This document shows positions 1 through 6,034 of a stretch of 15,649 bases of DNA, one piece after another. Origin of the DNA: JBMZCV01 sp049613665 (GTDB lineage: Bacteria; Bacteroidota; Bacteroidia; Chitinophagales; UBA2359); assembly GCA_049613665.1 (NCBI GenBank), contig JBMZCV010000127.1, positions 1 through 15,649 of the forward strand, read 5' to 3'. Within the stretch, counting starts at the first letter, position 1; each line of letters begins with the position of its first letter. The notes beneath the pieces were generated by a model. That model was not told the origin of the DNA. It did not search any database and worked only from the letters and a program-made list of their open reading frames with translations. The translations under genes and the position numbers were made by a program.

Positions 1-1
1 A

Positions 2-205
2 CGACAAAAAGCAGAACAGAAAGTAGTACTTGAACGACAAAAAGCAGAACAGAAAGTAGTACTTGAACGACAAAAAGCAGAACAGAAAACAGAAAAAGCA
101 ATACTCAATTTATATCGCAACCTTGGTTTAGATGCTGTTAATATAGCTTCATTACTTGAATTAGATATAAAAATCGTAAAAAATGTCATTCGAAAAATAG
201 AATAG
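2..205 (+). CDS. 3' end of a coiled-coil protein (possibly Rpn/PD-(D/E)XK-type C-terminal tail), cut by the window edge
   Basis: The frame is open from the left edge and stops at TAG 203-205, giving 67 visible residues. It begins with three copies of an 11-residue unit (RQKAEQKVVLE), encoded by 33-bp DNA repeats at 2-34, 35-67 and 68 onward. Eleven-residue (hendecad) charged repeats predict a long, nearly straight coiled coil. The last 35 residues (NLYRNLGLDAVNIASLLELDI, then a basic end) form a short helix-turn-helix-like tail. Such a tail after a charged helical stretch is typical of the Rpn/YhgA-like PD-(D/E)XK nuclease-transposase family of Bacteroidota and Cyanobacteria, but the nuclease domain would lie outside the window, so this assignment is an inference. 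Bases 68-172 are nearly identical to 377-481 in the next gene, so the two are tandem paralogues. Confidence 0.6.
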   Translation, partial: RQKAEQKVVLERQKAEQKVVLERQKAEQKTEKAILNLYRNLGLDAVNIASLLELDIKIVKNVIRKIE

Positions 206-481
206 CCTTCTAGTATTAAAAATATGAGATATATAAAGTATGAACCAGCGATACTCAGCCTAATGAAGCAATGTATTGAATACTACTATGGCGATACTTT
301 CGAAAATCTACTAGAAAAAGCAGAACAAAAAGTAGTGCTTGAACGACAAAAAGCAGAACAGAAAATAGAGCTTGAGCGACAAAAAGCAGAACAGAAAACA
401 GAAAAAGCAATACGCAATTTATATCGCAACCTTGGTTTAGATGCTGTTAATATAGCTTCATTACTTGAATTAGATATAAAA
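2..481 (+). repeat. Tandem duplication with nested 33-bp coding repeats
   Basis: Bases 68-172 and 377-481 match at 104 of 105 positions by direct comparison (ctc versus cgc near position 110). Inside each copy the unit beginning cgacaaaaagcagaacag recurs every 33 bp, which matches an 11-residue coiled-coil period. The two copies are offset by 309 bp, and the flanking sequence diverges sharply after position 172/481. Confidence 0.85.
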
Positions 482-529
482 GTTGTCGAAGCTATTATCC
501 AACAAAAAAGTAACAAATTTATAAAATAA
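224..529 (+). CDS. Small hendecad coiled-coil protein, tandem paralogue of the preceding gene end
   Basis: This 101-aa protein starts 18 bp after the stop of the previous frame. Residues 1-27 (MRYIKYEPAILSLMKQCIEY...) look like a short amphipathic helical lead-in that I do not recognise. Residues 28-66 are hendecad coiled-coil repeats (EKAEQKVVL, ERQKAEQKIEL, ERQKAEQKTEK), followed by the tail NLYRNLGLDAVNIASLLELD shared with the upstream gene end. The shared 105-nt block differs at one position, so the duplication or gene conversion is recent. No nuclease motif is present. It may be a truncated copy left by tandem duplication of an Rpn-like gene, or a genuine small adaptor. The ATG lacks a Shine-Dalgarno but has an A-rich leader, which is normal here. 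A strong terminator follows at 535-588. Coding seems likely; the function is unknown. Confidence 0.6.
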   Translation: MRYIKYEPAILSLMKQCIEYYYGDTFENLLEKAEQKVVLERQKAEQKIELERQKAEQKTEKAIRNLYRNLGLDAVNIASLLELDIKVVEAIIQQKSNKFIK

Positions 530-534
530 TTCAC

Positions 535-588
535 AAAACGCTTATGTATTTCTTTGAAAAAAGGTTTGCATAAGCGTTTTTTATTTTT
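535..588 (+). terminator. Rho-independent terminator after the coiled-coil gene
   Basis: A 12-bp perfect stem pairs AAAACGCTTATG (535-546) with CATAAGCGTTTT (569-580). It closes a 22-nt loop and runs into TTTTTTATTTTTAT. It lies just after the stop at 529 and separates the tandem paralogues from the downstream operon. Confidence 0.75.
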
Positions 589-595
589 ATATTTA
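565..595 (+). promoter_or_regulatory. Candidate Bacteroidota promoter for the TIR-CHAT/gasdermin operon
   Basis: TTTG at 565-568, a 19-bp spacer and TATATTTA at 588-595 match the Bacteroidota consensus TTTG-N(19-21)-TAnnTTTG with one mismatch in the -7 box. The distance to the ATG at 648 leaves a leader of about 45 nt. The -33 element lies in the loop of the preceding terminator, so the two units are packed tightly. This is based on pattern only; such A/T-rich matches occur by chance. Confidence 0.4.
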
Positions 596-647
596 AAGTG
601 AAAATAAGGCAAAAATACATATTTCCTAACATTTCTAAAAACGCCTC

Positions 648-2303
648 ATGTCTATGTCCCAAAAACAAGAAGTTACTATAAACATTTTCATAGATTTTCA
701 TACCGATGACGAAAGTATTGCTAAAGGCTTATTGACACATCTTTCCGCTTTAAAATATCAATTTAACATCAAAATTTGGCATCATGGCATGATACGAGCA
801 GGCCAACGTCGTGATGTGTTGCAAGCCGCAGCACTTGGCGAAGCTGATATTATTTTGTTGCTGATGAGTGCCGCTTACCTGAACGCTGACAACTTCAAAA
901 CTTACGAAAAAGAGTTTAGCAGACTTAGCCAAAGCGGAGCAGCTACGCTCATTCCAATACTTGCGAAAACTTCCATGTGGATATATACCGATATTGGTCG
1001 TTTGGGTTTGCAAGCTCTGCCAAAAGATGGTACTGCAATTATTAGCAGTCACAACAAATCACAGGTTTATACAGATATTGTGCAAGAATTAATACCTGTG
1101 GTGGCCCACAAAACGGAGGAAAAACCACAACAGCAAGCAAAATTTGCAAAAGAATTGAAAGAAAAAATAGAGTTAACAAAAAAAGAAAAGGGTTTCGATA
1201 AGGAAAAACCTGAAAATATCTCTGAAAGTAAAGAAAAAGCTAGTTTTCAAGATTATATCAGAGATTTGATAGCCAAAAATGAAGTAAAAGAAGCTTTTGA
1301 AGAAATAGATAAGATGTTGAAATATAGTAATGATGAAAAGCTAAAAGGGTATTTCGCACTCTTCAAAAGTCGATACTATCGGGCCGAGAGTGATATGATG
1401 ATAGGTAGAATAACAAGCGAAAACATGTATGTGGAGCAAACTCGTACTTTGGAGGCTTTGATGGCTTCTTTGGATAAAATTCCTGAAGGGATTTCGCAAC
1501 AAGGTGCGGAAGGTTCGGCTATTTATTTGGATTCTATTATTAAAGTTAGTGAGGATAAACCTAAAGATTCGATTACTAATAATGGAGAAGGTAATACTAA
1601 TTTTCAAGGTACTACCATAAATGGCGATGTTAATATTGATATGAGTAGTAAAAATAGCTCAAATAAAGAACAAGAAGAAAAAGTATTGATGTATGTTTCA
1701 TCTTGCCCAACTACAAACAATAGAGATTTTCCTTCTTTACGTTTTGGCCAAGAAGAAAAAAATATAAGAAATGCTCTATATGAAAATAAAAGTATTACTA
1801 TTAATGCTGATAATAAAGAAGTAGAAAGAAATAAATTTTCGAAAATTTTTAATAATGAAATTTCAAATTACATTCATATTGCTACACACGCTAATGAAAA
1901 AGGTATTATTTTGCAAGACAAATATGGGAATCCCCAATGTTACACAACCAAAATGCTACAACGGCTTTTTAAAAAATTACACGATAAAAAACAAAATATA
2001 GAATTCATTTTTCTGGCTTCTTGTGCTTCTAGTCAACATGCAAAGTGTATTGCAGAATATGTTCCTTATGTTTTGGGCATGAAAGTTCCTTTTTTAGACT
2101 CTTATCTTTTAAAGTTTATTGAAAGTTTTTATTCTTTTTTTTGCACAGATACCGATGATATTGAATATGTTTTTGAACAAACTTGTGATATGTTTGAAAA
2201 TGGAGGCAATATATGTCCAGAACTATTTATTAATACGAATCTTATTCCTAATTATAATAAAAAGGAAACATACAAAAATAACAACCAAATATTTTACATT
2301 TAA
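648..2303 (+). CDS. TIR - EAD11-like - CHAT (caspase-like) protease, activator of a bacterial gasdermin
   Basis: This 551-aa multidomain immune protein has three parts. Residues 9-150 are TIR-like: IFIDFHTDDE (14-22), a W44-H-H-G...G52 region, ADIILLLMS (66-74) and YEKEF (86-90), where E87 or E89 would occupy the place of the conserved TIR glutamate. Residues 200-281 resemble effector-associated domain 11: LIAKNEVKEAFEEIDKML, then SRYYRAE..MMIGRITSENMYVE and LEALMASLDKIPEG. A Gly/Asn-rich linker (GNTNFQGTTINGDVNID, 315-331) leads to a CHAT caspase-like domain (about 340-530) with H410-IAT-H414 and FLASC459AS as the probable catalytic His-Cys dyad, followed by the VPYVLGMKVPFLD and FIESFY motifs of the family. 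Expected role: a cytosolic protease triggered through TIR/EAD contacts. The next gene, 12 bp on, is its likely substrate. M1 and M3 are both possible starts. The domain calls come from motif reading; whether TIR cleaves NAD is open. Confidence 0.85.
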   Translation: MSMSQKQEVTINIFIDFHTDDESIAKGLLTHLSALKYQFNIKIWHHGMIRAGQRRDVLQAAALGEADIILLLMSAAYLNADNFKTYEKEFSRLSQSGAATLIPILAKTSMWIYTDIGRLGLQALPKDGTAIISSHNKSQVYTDIVQELIPVVAHKTEEKPQQQAKFAKELKEKIELTKKEKGFDKEKPENISESKEKASFQDYIRDLIAKNEVKEAFEEIDKMLKYSNDEKLKGYFALFKSRYYRAESDMMIGRITSENMYVEQTRTLEALMASLDKIPEGISQQGAEGSAIYLDSIIKVSEDKPKDSITNNGEGNTNFQGTTINGDVNIDMSSKNSSNKEQEEKVLMYVSSCPTTNNRDFPSLRFGQEEKNIRNALYENKSITINADNKEVERNKFSKIFNNEISNYIHIATHANEKGIILQDKYGNPQCYTTKMLQRLFKKLHDKKQNIEFIFLASCASSQHAKCIAEYVPYVLGMKVPFLDSYLLKFIESFYSFFCTDTDDIEYVFEQTCDMFENGGNICPELFINTNLIPNYNKKETYKNNNQIFYI

Positions 2304-2315
2304 AAACATTTTATC

Positions 2316-3245
2316 ATGCTAAATTGCAATGATCCTTTAATTGAATTATTTACAGAACAAGGATATAATCTCATTAAAACACCCAAAGCAAAAATAGAAC
2401 CTTTACAAATTCTCATAAAATCTGAAATGAGTAAATGGCAATTGTTTAAAAATAATGTTTATTTAAACCAATATACCACTTTAGAAAAATTTTTAACAGA
2501 AGACTCTGTGGGGCTTTTAAATGATATAATTCAGGAAACCCAAGCAGCAAATCAAATAAATGCTTCTGATTCTAACACTCTTTCAAGAAAAACAAGTTTA
2601 GAACTGCTAAAAAATTTATTGCCACTTGAAAGCAGTCAAAAAGCTAGTTTAGCAACTCTTTTTGAGAAAATTAATAGTACTTCTTTTAAAATAGCTGATA
2701 CTGTAACCGAAAAGTCAGTCATGTTATTCGATTTGGAGCAATGTATTGAAAGAGCAAGTTTTATAAAAGATATTCCTAAAGTGTTAAAAAAAAGAATAGA
2801 TGTCTCTATTCCAGCTTCTAAAGAAAAAACAACTTTATCTGCCAAATCAAAAACTCAAAAAAGAGTAGAAAATGGAGAGTTTTATATCATCATAGCTGTC
2901 TTAAAAAGCACTTCATTTGAAATGAAAATTAATAAAAAAAACAAACAAGATATAAAAGTTGAGTCAGAACATCTCGAAAATATTTTCAAAGTAAATGCAG
3001 AAATTGGTATTGAATTATTAAAACAATCCCAAAATACGGTTCGTTTCACAAGCAAAACACCTTTAACAGTAGCTTTTAAAGCAGTAAAACTTTTTTATGA
3101 AAAACAAGATAATGGCGACAAAATATTAACTATTAGTAAAGAAATAACAGGTAAGGTTTATCGTGGAGATGAGCATCAATCTTCTGACGAAAAAGAATCT
3201 CCTTATAATTTTTTTACTTCGTTAGAAAACTTCTTAGACATCTAA
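2316..3245 (+). CDS. Bacterial gasdermin (pore-forming cell-death effector)
   Basis: This 309-aa protein carries the hallmarks of bacterial gasdermins. They include an N-terminal Cys4 in CNDPLIELF, which is the palmitoylation site position in the family, followed by GY (16-17), P23 and IEPLQIL (27-33). There is a central FDLEQCIERA segment, the strand pair YIIIAVLKSTSFEMKI (190-205), and PLTVAFKAVKLFYE (249-262), which corresponds to the family's PLVFGFQAVRLFY-type strand. A charged, probably flexible stretch (about 278-295, KVYRGDEHQSSDEKES) leads to a short C-terminal helix (PYNFFTSLENFLDI). In known bacterial gasdermins a short C-terminal peptide holds the pore domain inactive until a co-encoded protease removes it. 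The gene lies 12 bp after the CHAT protease gene and no promoter is visible between them, so they form an operon. Outcome: inner-membrane pores and death of the infected cell. The family assignment is mine from remembered motifs; a structure prediction would settle it. Confidence 0.88.
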   Translation: MLNCNDPLIELFTEQGYNLIKTPKAKIEPLQILIKSEMSKWQLFKNNVYLNQYTTLEKFLTEDSVGLLNDIIQETQAANQINASDSNTLSRKTSLELLKNLLPLESSQKASLATLFEKINSTSFKIADTVTEKSVMLFDLEQCIERASFIKDIPKVLKKRIDVSIPASKEKTTLSAKSKTQKRVENGEFYIIIAVLKSTSFEMKINKKNKQDIKVESEHLENIFKVNAEIGIELLKQSQNTVRFTSKTPLTVAFKAVKLFYEKQDNGDKILTISKEITGKVYRGDEHQSSDEKESPYNFFTSLENFLDI

Positions 3246-3539
3246 AAAAAACAGAAAAACTGAGTAGAAAAAATATATTTCCTAAAAATCGGTTTAAATT
3301 TTTTCTCACCTAAAAAAACATCGAATGGAAAAGTGCCATGAAATTAAATCAATTATTTTTTAGTTGAAAACAATTGATTACAATATAAAATTAAATAAAA
3401 AACAACAATACTGTACCAAAAAGCTACTTTTTTGAAAGAAATGAAAAAAGAAAAAAATAATGCAAAAAAACAAAACCAAAAGCCTTTTTTTTTCGTTTAA
3501 AAAAGACAAATAGTAATCATCAAGATAAAATTATCATAG
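3246..3539. other. AT-rich spacer after the defence operon
   Basis: This 294-bp stretch has no convincing reading frame. An AT-only stem (AATCAATT at 3347-3354 with AATTGATT at 3372-3379, 17-nt loop) is the clearest hairpin and could end the gasdermin transcript, but it lacks a long T-run. Runs of A and T dominate the remainder up to the next gene. I see no clear promoter. Confidence 0.4.
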
Positions 3540-4127
3540 ATGCACCAAATTGAACCATACTACAATTGGCGAGATGATTATAAAGCAGAAGAAGACAAAT
3601 ATTCACCGTTTTATGAACGAGAGTATAGCGAATTTCAGTATAGCAACAAAATATACAACTATTTTATTCATCCACAATGGGATGATTTCGATTCGGAAAC
3701 TCTGCATCTGAAAATTTTGTTTGCTGACTACGAAAACGAATTTGCTATTATCGAATTTTTAGGCGAGTGGAATGATTGCATTCAATGCGATATTTTGAGC
3801 CTAAAGTCAAATGTTCTGAATATTTTGATGAAAAAAGGTATAGTTAAGTTCATTTTGATTGGCGAAAACATTTTTAACTTCCATGCAAACGATAGTTGCT
3901 ATTATGAAGAATGGAGCGAAGACCTCCAAGATGCAGAAGGATGGATAGTTGCACTCAATTTTAGACCACATGTTGTGGCAGAAATGAAGAGTATTTACTT
4001 AGATGAATACATTTTTATGAGTGAAAAAATAAATTTGCTTAATTGGCGAACTTTTAAGCCAAAACATCTGTTTAAGACTATAGAAAAGTACTTGTACTTC
4101 AATGATTTGCAAGGACTTCTGACATAA
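3540..4127 (+). CDS. Conserved Bacteroidota protein of unknown function
   Basis: This is a 195-aa acidic, aromatic-rich protein without a signal peptide or membrane segment, so it is probably cytosolic. Segments such as IEPYYNWRDDY (4-14), SPFYEREYSEF (22-32), HPQWDDFDSETLHLKILF (44-61), FILIGENIFNFHANDSCYYEEW (104-125) and GWIVALNFRPHV (134-145) have the look of a conserved single-copy Bacteroidota hypothetical family. I believe I recognise it as a family with no assigned role, and I do not assign one here. It begins 294 bp after the gasdermin gene and ends 138 bp before the tRNA genes. It is more likely part of the resident chromosome than of the defence operon, since its codon pattern is similar to the housekeeping genes downstream. 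Confidence 0.8.
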   Translation: MHQIEPYYNWRDDYKAEEDKYSPFYEREYSEFQYSNKIYNYFIHPQWDDFDSETLHLKILFADYENEFAIIEFLGEWNDCIQCDILSLKSNVLNILMKKGIVKFILIGENIFNFHANDSCYYEEWSEDLQDAEGWIVALNFRPHVVAEMKSIYLDEYIFMSEKINLLNWRTFKPKHLFKTIEKYLYFNDLQGLLT

Positions 4128-4177
4128 TGAAAGATATAAGTTGAAATAAAAAAGCAAGAAAACCTTTTGTTTTACAA

Positions 4178-4222
4178 CTTTTTTCATTTTTTTTCAAAAA
4201 AAGTGCGAAAAATGAAAAAAAG
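4178..4222. terminator. Possible AT-rich bidirectional terminator
   Basis: CTTTTTTCATTTTT (4178-4191) can pair with AAAAATGAAAAAAAG (about 4208-4222), giving an AT-rich stem with a T-run on both strands. It sits between the unknown gene and the tRNA promoter. Thermodynamic support is weak because almost all pairs are A-T. Confidence 0.35.
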
Positions 4223-4223
4223 A

Positions 4224-4255
4224 TTTGGACAATCCAAATAATCGTCTTATATTTG
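4224..4255 (+). promoter_or_regulatory. Bacteroidota-type promoter of the tRNA operon
   Basis: TTTG (4224-4227), a 20-bp spacer and TATATTTG (4248-4255) match the TTTG-N(19-21)-TAnnTTTG consensus exactly. The predicted start point (about 4262) is a few bases before the tRNA-Ser 5' end. The -33 element also lies in a small palindrome, TTTGGACAATCCAAA (4224-4238). Confidence 0.8.
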
Positions 4256-4265
4256 CACTCGCTCA

Positions 4266-4354
4266 GGTGAGGTGGGTGAGTGGCTGAAACCACCAGTTTG
4301 CTAAACTGACGTACCCGAATAAGGGTACCGCGGGTTCGAATCCCGCCCTCACCG
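4266..4354 (+). tRNA. tRNA-Ser(GCT)
   Basis: The acceptor stem GGTGAGG (4266-4272) pairs with CCTCACC (4347-4353), with discriminator G4354. The T arm is GCGGG-TTCGAAT-CCCGC (4330-4346). The anticodon loop TTGCTAA places GCT at 4300-4302. A long variable arm (TACCC...GGGTA) is class II, as expected for serine. The 3' CCA is not encoded. It decodes AGC/AGT codons. Confidence 0.97.
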
Positions 4355-4372
4355 CATAAAAATATTTCAGTT

Positions 4373-4447
4373 CGGGATGTGGCGCAGTCCGGTTAGCGTA
4401 CCTGCTTTGGGAGCAGGGGGTCGCAGGTTCGAATCCTGCTATCCCGA
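4373..4447 (+). tRNA. tRNA-Pro(TGG)
   Basis: The acceptor stem CGGGATG (4373-4379) pairs with TATCCCG (4440-4446), with discriminator A4447. The anticodon stem is CCTGC/GCAGG with loop TTTGGGA and anticodon TGG at 4408-4410. The T loop is GTTCGAATC. The CCA end is not encoded. It lies 18 nt after tRNA-Ser and is probably co-transcribed with it. Confidence 0.97.
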
Positions 4448-4453
4448 CTTAGT

Positions 4454-4492
4454 AATAGGACAACTTAATTTTTAGGTTGTCCTATTTTTTTT
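4454..4492 (+). terminator. Terminator of the tRNA operon
   Basis: AATAGGACAACTT (4454-4466) pairs with AGGTTGTCCTATT (4474-4486) with one G-T pair. The loop is 7 nt and a run of eight T follows. It begins 6 nt after the tRNA-Pro end, which fits factor-independent termination of the two-tRNA transcript. Confidence 0.9.
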
Positions 4493-4557
4493 ATCTTTTT
4501 TTCGAAAAAACACCCTATTCCTCCTTTTTTATGCTTTATCATAAAATTTAGCAAAAC

Positions 4558-4956
4558 ATGCGTCAAAATATTGCAGAAATTACCGTTATGGGTTTTCATA
4601 TAGATGCTTATGCTCATGTAAATAACGCTAGATATTTGGAATTTTTGGAAGCTGCTCGCTGGCAATATTATGCAAAAGAATGGGCAGAAAAGACATTTGA
4701 AAAAAATGGCTGGAATATCGTTATTGTGAAACTAGATATTAGCTATCGACAGGCAGCATTTCTTGGCGATATTTTGGAAATCGAAACAACTTTGCATCAA
4801 GTAAAACGAGCAACGATACAACTCAAGCAGCAAATTAGACGAAAAATAGATCAGAAAATAATTGCTGACGCTCATATCACTTTTGCAGTAGTTTGTAAAA
4901 AAACATTGCGACCTTTGCGTATTGCAGGCAATATAAAAGAAGTTTTAGTCAATTAG
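4558..4956 (+). CDS. Acyl-CoA thioesterase, 4HBT/YbgC-like hot-dog fold
   Basis: At 132 aa this is the usual length of a single hot-dog domain thioesterase. The active-site signature is clear: D16-A-Y-A-H20-V-N-N-A-R-Y-L-E, with Asp16 at the catalytic position and HVNN on the following helix, then FLEAARW (29-35). The remainder (LDISYRQAAFLGDILEIET, IRRK, ADAHITFAVV) is the standard strand pattern. The enzyme would hydrolyse acyl-CoA thioesters in the cytosol as a tetramer or hexamer; the chain-length preference cannot be read from the sequence. It follows the tRNA terminator and has its own unit, with 105 bp of non-coding sequence before the next gene. I do not assign a symbol because ybgC, fadM and menI-like members share this motif. 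Confidence 0.88.
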   Translation: MRQNIAEITVMGFHIDAYAHVNNARYLEFLEAARWQYYAKEWAEKTFEKNGWNIVIVKLDISYRQAAFLGDILEIETTLHQVKRATIQLKQQIRRKIDQKIIADAHITFAVVCKKTLRPLRIAGNIKEVLVN

Positions 4957-5061
4957 TTTCTAACAAATTAAAACTAATCAATCATTGACTTTTGAGATAA
5001 AAAATTAGACTTTTTCAAGTCAAAAATTGGTAATGCTGCATAGTTACAACAAATTATATTT

Positions 5062-5934
5062 ATGCCAAAGTCTCTAACACAACTTGCCGATACAATTATT
5101 TATAGCAATTTATTGATTAGTTTGTGTGCCGTAGCTATGACCTTGCAAAGTTATTGGCAACTAGGACAATCACTCATTTTTGATGAATTATTGGCAATTA
5201 TTTTTTGCTCTACCTTAGCGACTTATCTCTTGGCTCGGTTAGTTGGATTAAGACGGCTAACTCACAAAACAAAGCAAAAATATTGGTATGGCCGAAATGA
5301 AAGTCTTATCAAGTATCTATTTATTATTTCGAGTTTGGCTTGCCTTCCCCTTTTTTTAGTTTTAAAATACAATATTCAGCTATGCTTAATTTTCTTAGCT
5401 GTTTTAACTATCTTATATTCTCTGCCACTCATTAGAACAAAAGGAAAATGGAAACATCTGCGAGATATTGGACTGCTCAAAATATTTTTAATTAGCTTTA
5501 CTTGGTCTATCACAACGGTTTTGCTACCTGCTTTTAATATCGAAAAAACAATTAATTGGGATTTGCTATTTTTTATGTTTATAGAAAGAACTTTTTTTAT
5601 CTTTGCTATTACACTTCCTTTCGATATTCGAGATTTGAAATATGATACTGGAAAAATAAAAACGATACCACTAATTTTAGGTACACAAAAAACACTTTTA
5701 TTAGCCTATTTTTTCTTATTTTTTCTTATTCTTTTAGCTACCTCAAATTACGTTTATATTGCAGCATCACCTCGTTATGATGTTTTTGCTGGTTTAATTA
5801 TTAGCTACTTAATAACGGCTTATATCATTAGCTTTACCGACGAAAATAACAAAGACACCTTTTATACAGGCTATGTAGATGCGACTATGATGCTACAATT
5901 TTTATTGATTGCTGGCTTTCGTTTTATCATATAA
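5062..5934 (+). CDS. UbiA-like membrane prenyltransferase family protein with degenerate first Asp motif
   Basis: This is a 290-aa integral membrane protein with about eight or nine hydrophobic segments. The second UbiA motif is intact, LPFDIRDLKYD (185-195) with D188, D191 and D195, as is the upstream LYSLPLIR...LRDIGLLKIFLISFTWS block (118-149) that is typical of the family. The first motif (NxxxDxxxD), expected near residues 50-65, is replaced by STLATYLLARLVGLRR, which has no Asp. A protein with only the second Mg-binding motif occurs repeatedly in Bacteroidota and its substrate is not established. It could be an active enzyme with altered chemistry or a non-catalytic relative. It is not adjacent to menaquinone, ubiquinone or heme genes here, so context does not name a pathway. 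Confidence 0.75.
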   Translation: MPKSLTQLADTIIYSNLLISLCAVAMTLQSYWQLGQSLIFDELLAIIFCSTLATYLLARLVGLRRLTHKTKQKYWYGRNESLIKYLFIISSLACLPLFLVLKYNIQLCLIFLAVLTILYSLPLIRTKGKWKHLRDIGLLKIFLISFTWSITTVLLPAFNIEKTINWDLLFFMFIERTFFIFAITLPFDIRDLKYDTGKIKTIPLILGTQKTLLLAYFFLFFLILLATSNYVYIAASPRYDVFAGLIISYLITAYIISFTDENNKDTFYTGYVDATMMLQFLLIAGFRFII

Positions 5935-5978
5935 GTAACTTGTTCAAAAAATAAGTTCACGATTTTAGGCAACGTTTT

Positions 5979-6009
5979 TTTGCCATTACAAAGAAGCTAT
6001 TTACATTTT
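5979..6009 (+). promoter_or_regulatory. Candidate promoter for hpt
   Basis: TTTG (5979-5982), a 19-bp spacer and TACATTTT (6002-6009) match the Bacteroidota consensus with one mismatch (the last G of the -7 box). It is placed 26 bp before the GTG start. The short GGCAA/TTGCC hairpin at 5968-5984 overlaps the -33 element and may terminate the preceding gene. Confidence 0.4.
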
Positions 6010-6034
6010 TTTTATTTAAAACAACAACAACAAA

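Noticed and set aside
2..110. 33-bp direct repeats that resemble a small CRISPR or satellite array
   Set aside because: The repeats are contiguous without spacers, keep one open frame and encode an 11-residue coiled-coil unit; the period is explained by coding.
2119..2322. Frame overlapping the end of the CHAT gene and the gasdermin start
   Set aside because: It lies in another frame within the well-supported CHAT coding region and shows no domain.
4266..4447. tRNA genes as the integration site of a defence island
   Set aside because: The defence genes lie upstream of the tRNA 5' ends behind an intact promoter, whereas tRNA-directed integration leaves the island at the 3' end; no duplicated tRNA 3' fragment was seen near 1-3300.
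4985..5023. TTGACTT...AAGTCAA inverted repeat as a terminator after the thioesterase
   Set aside because: Only 7 bp, AT-rich, 25-nt loop and no T-run after it.
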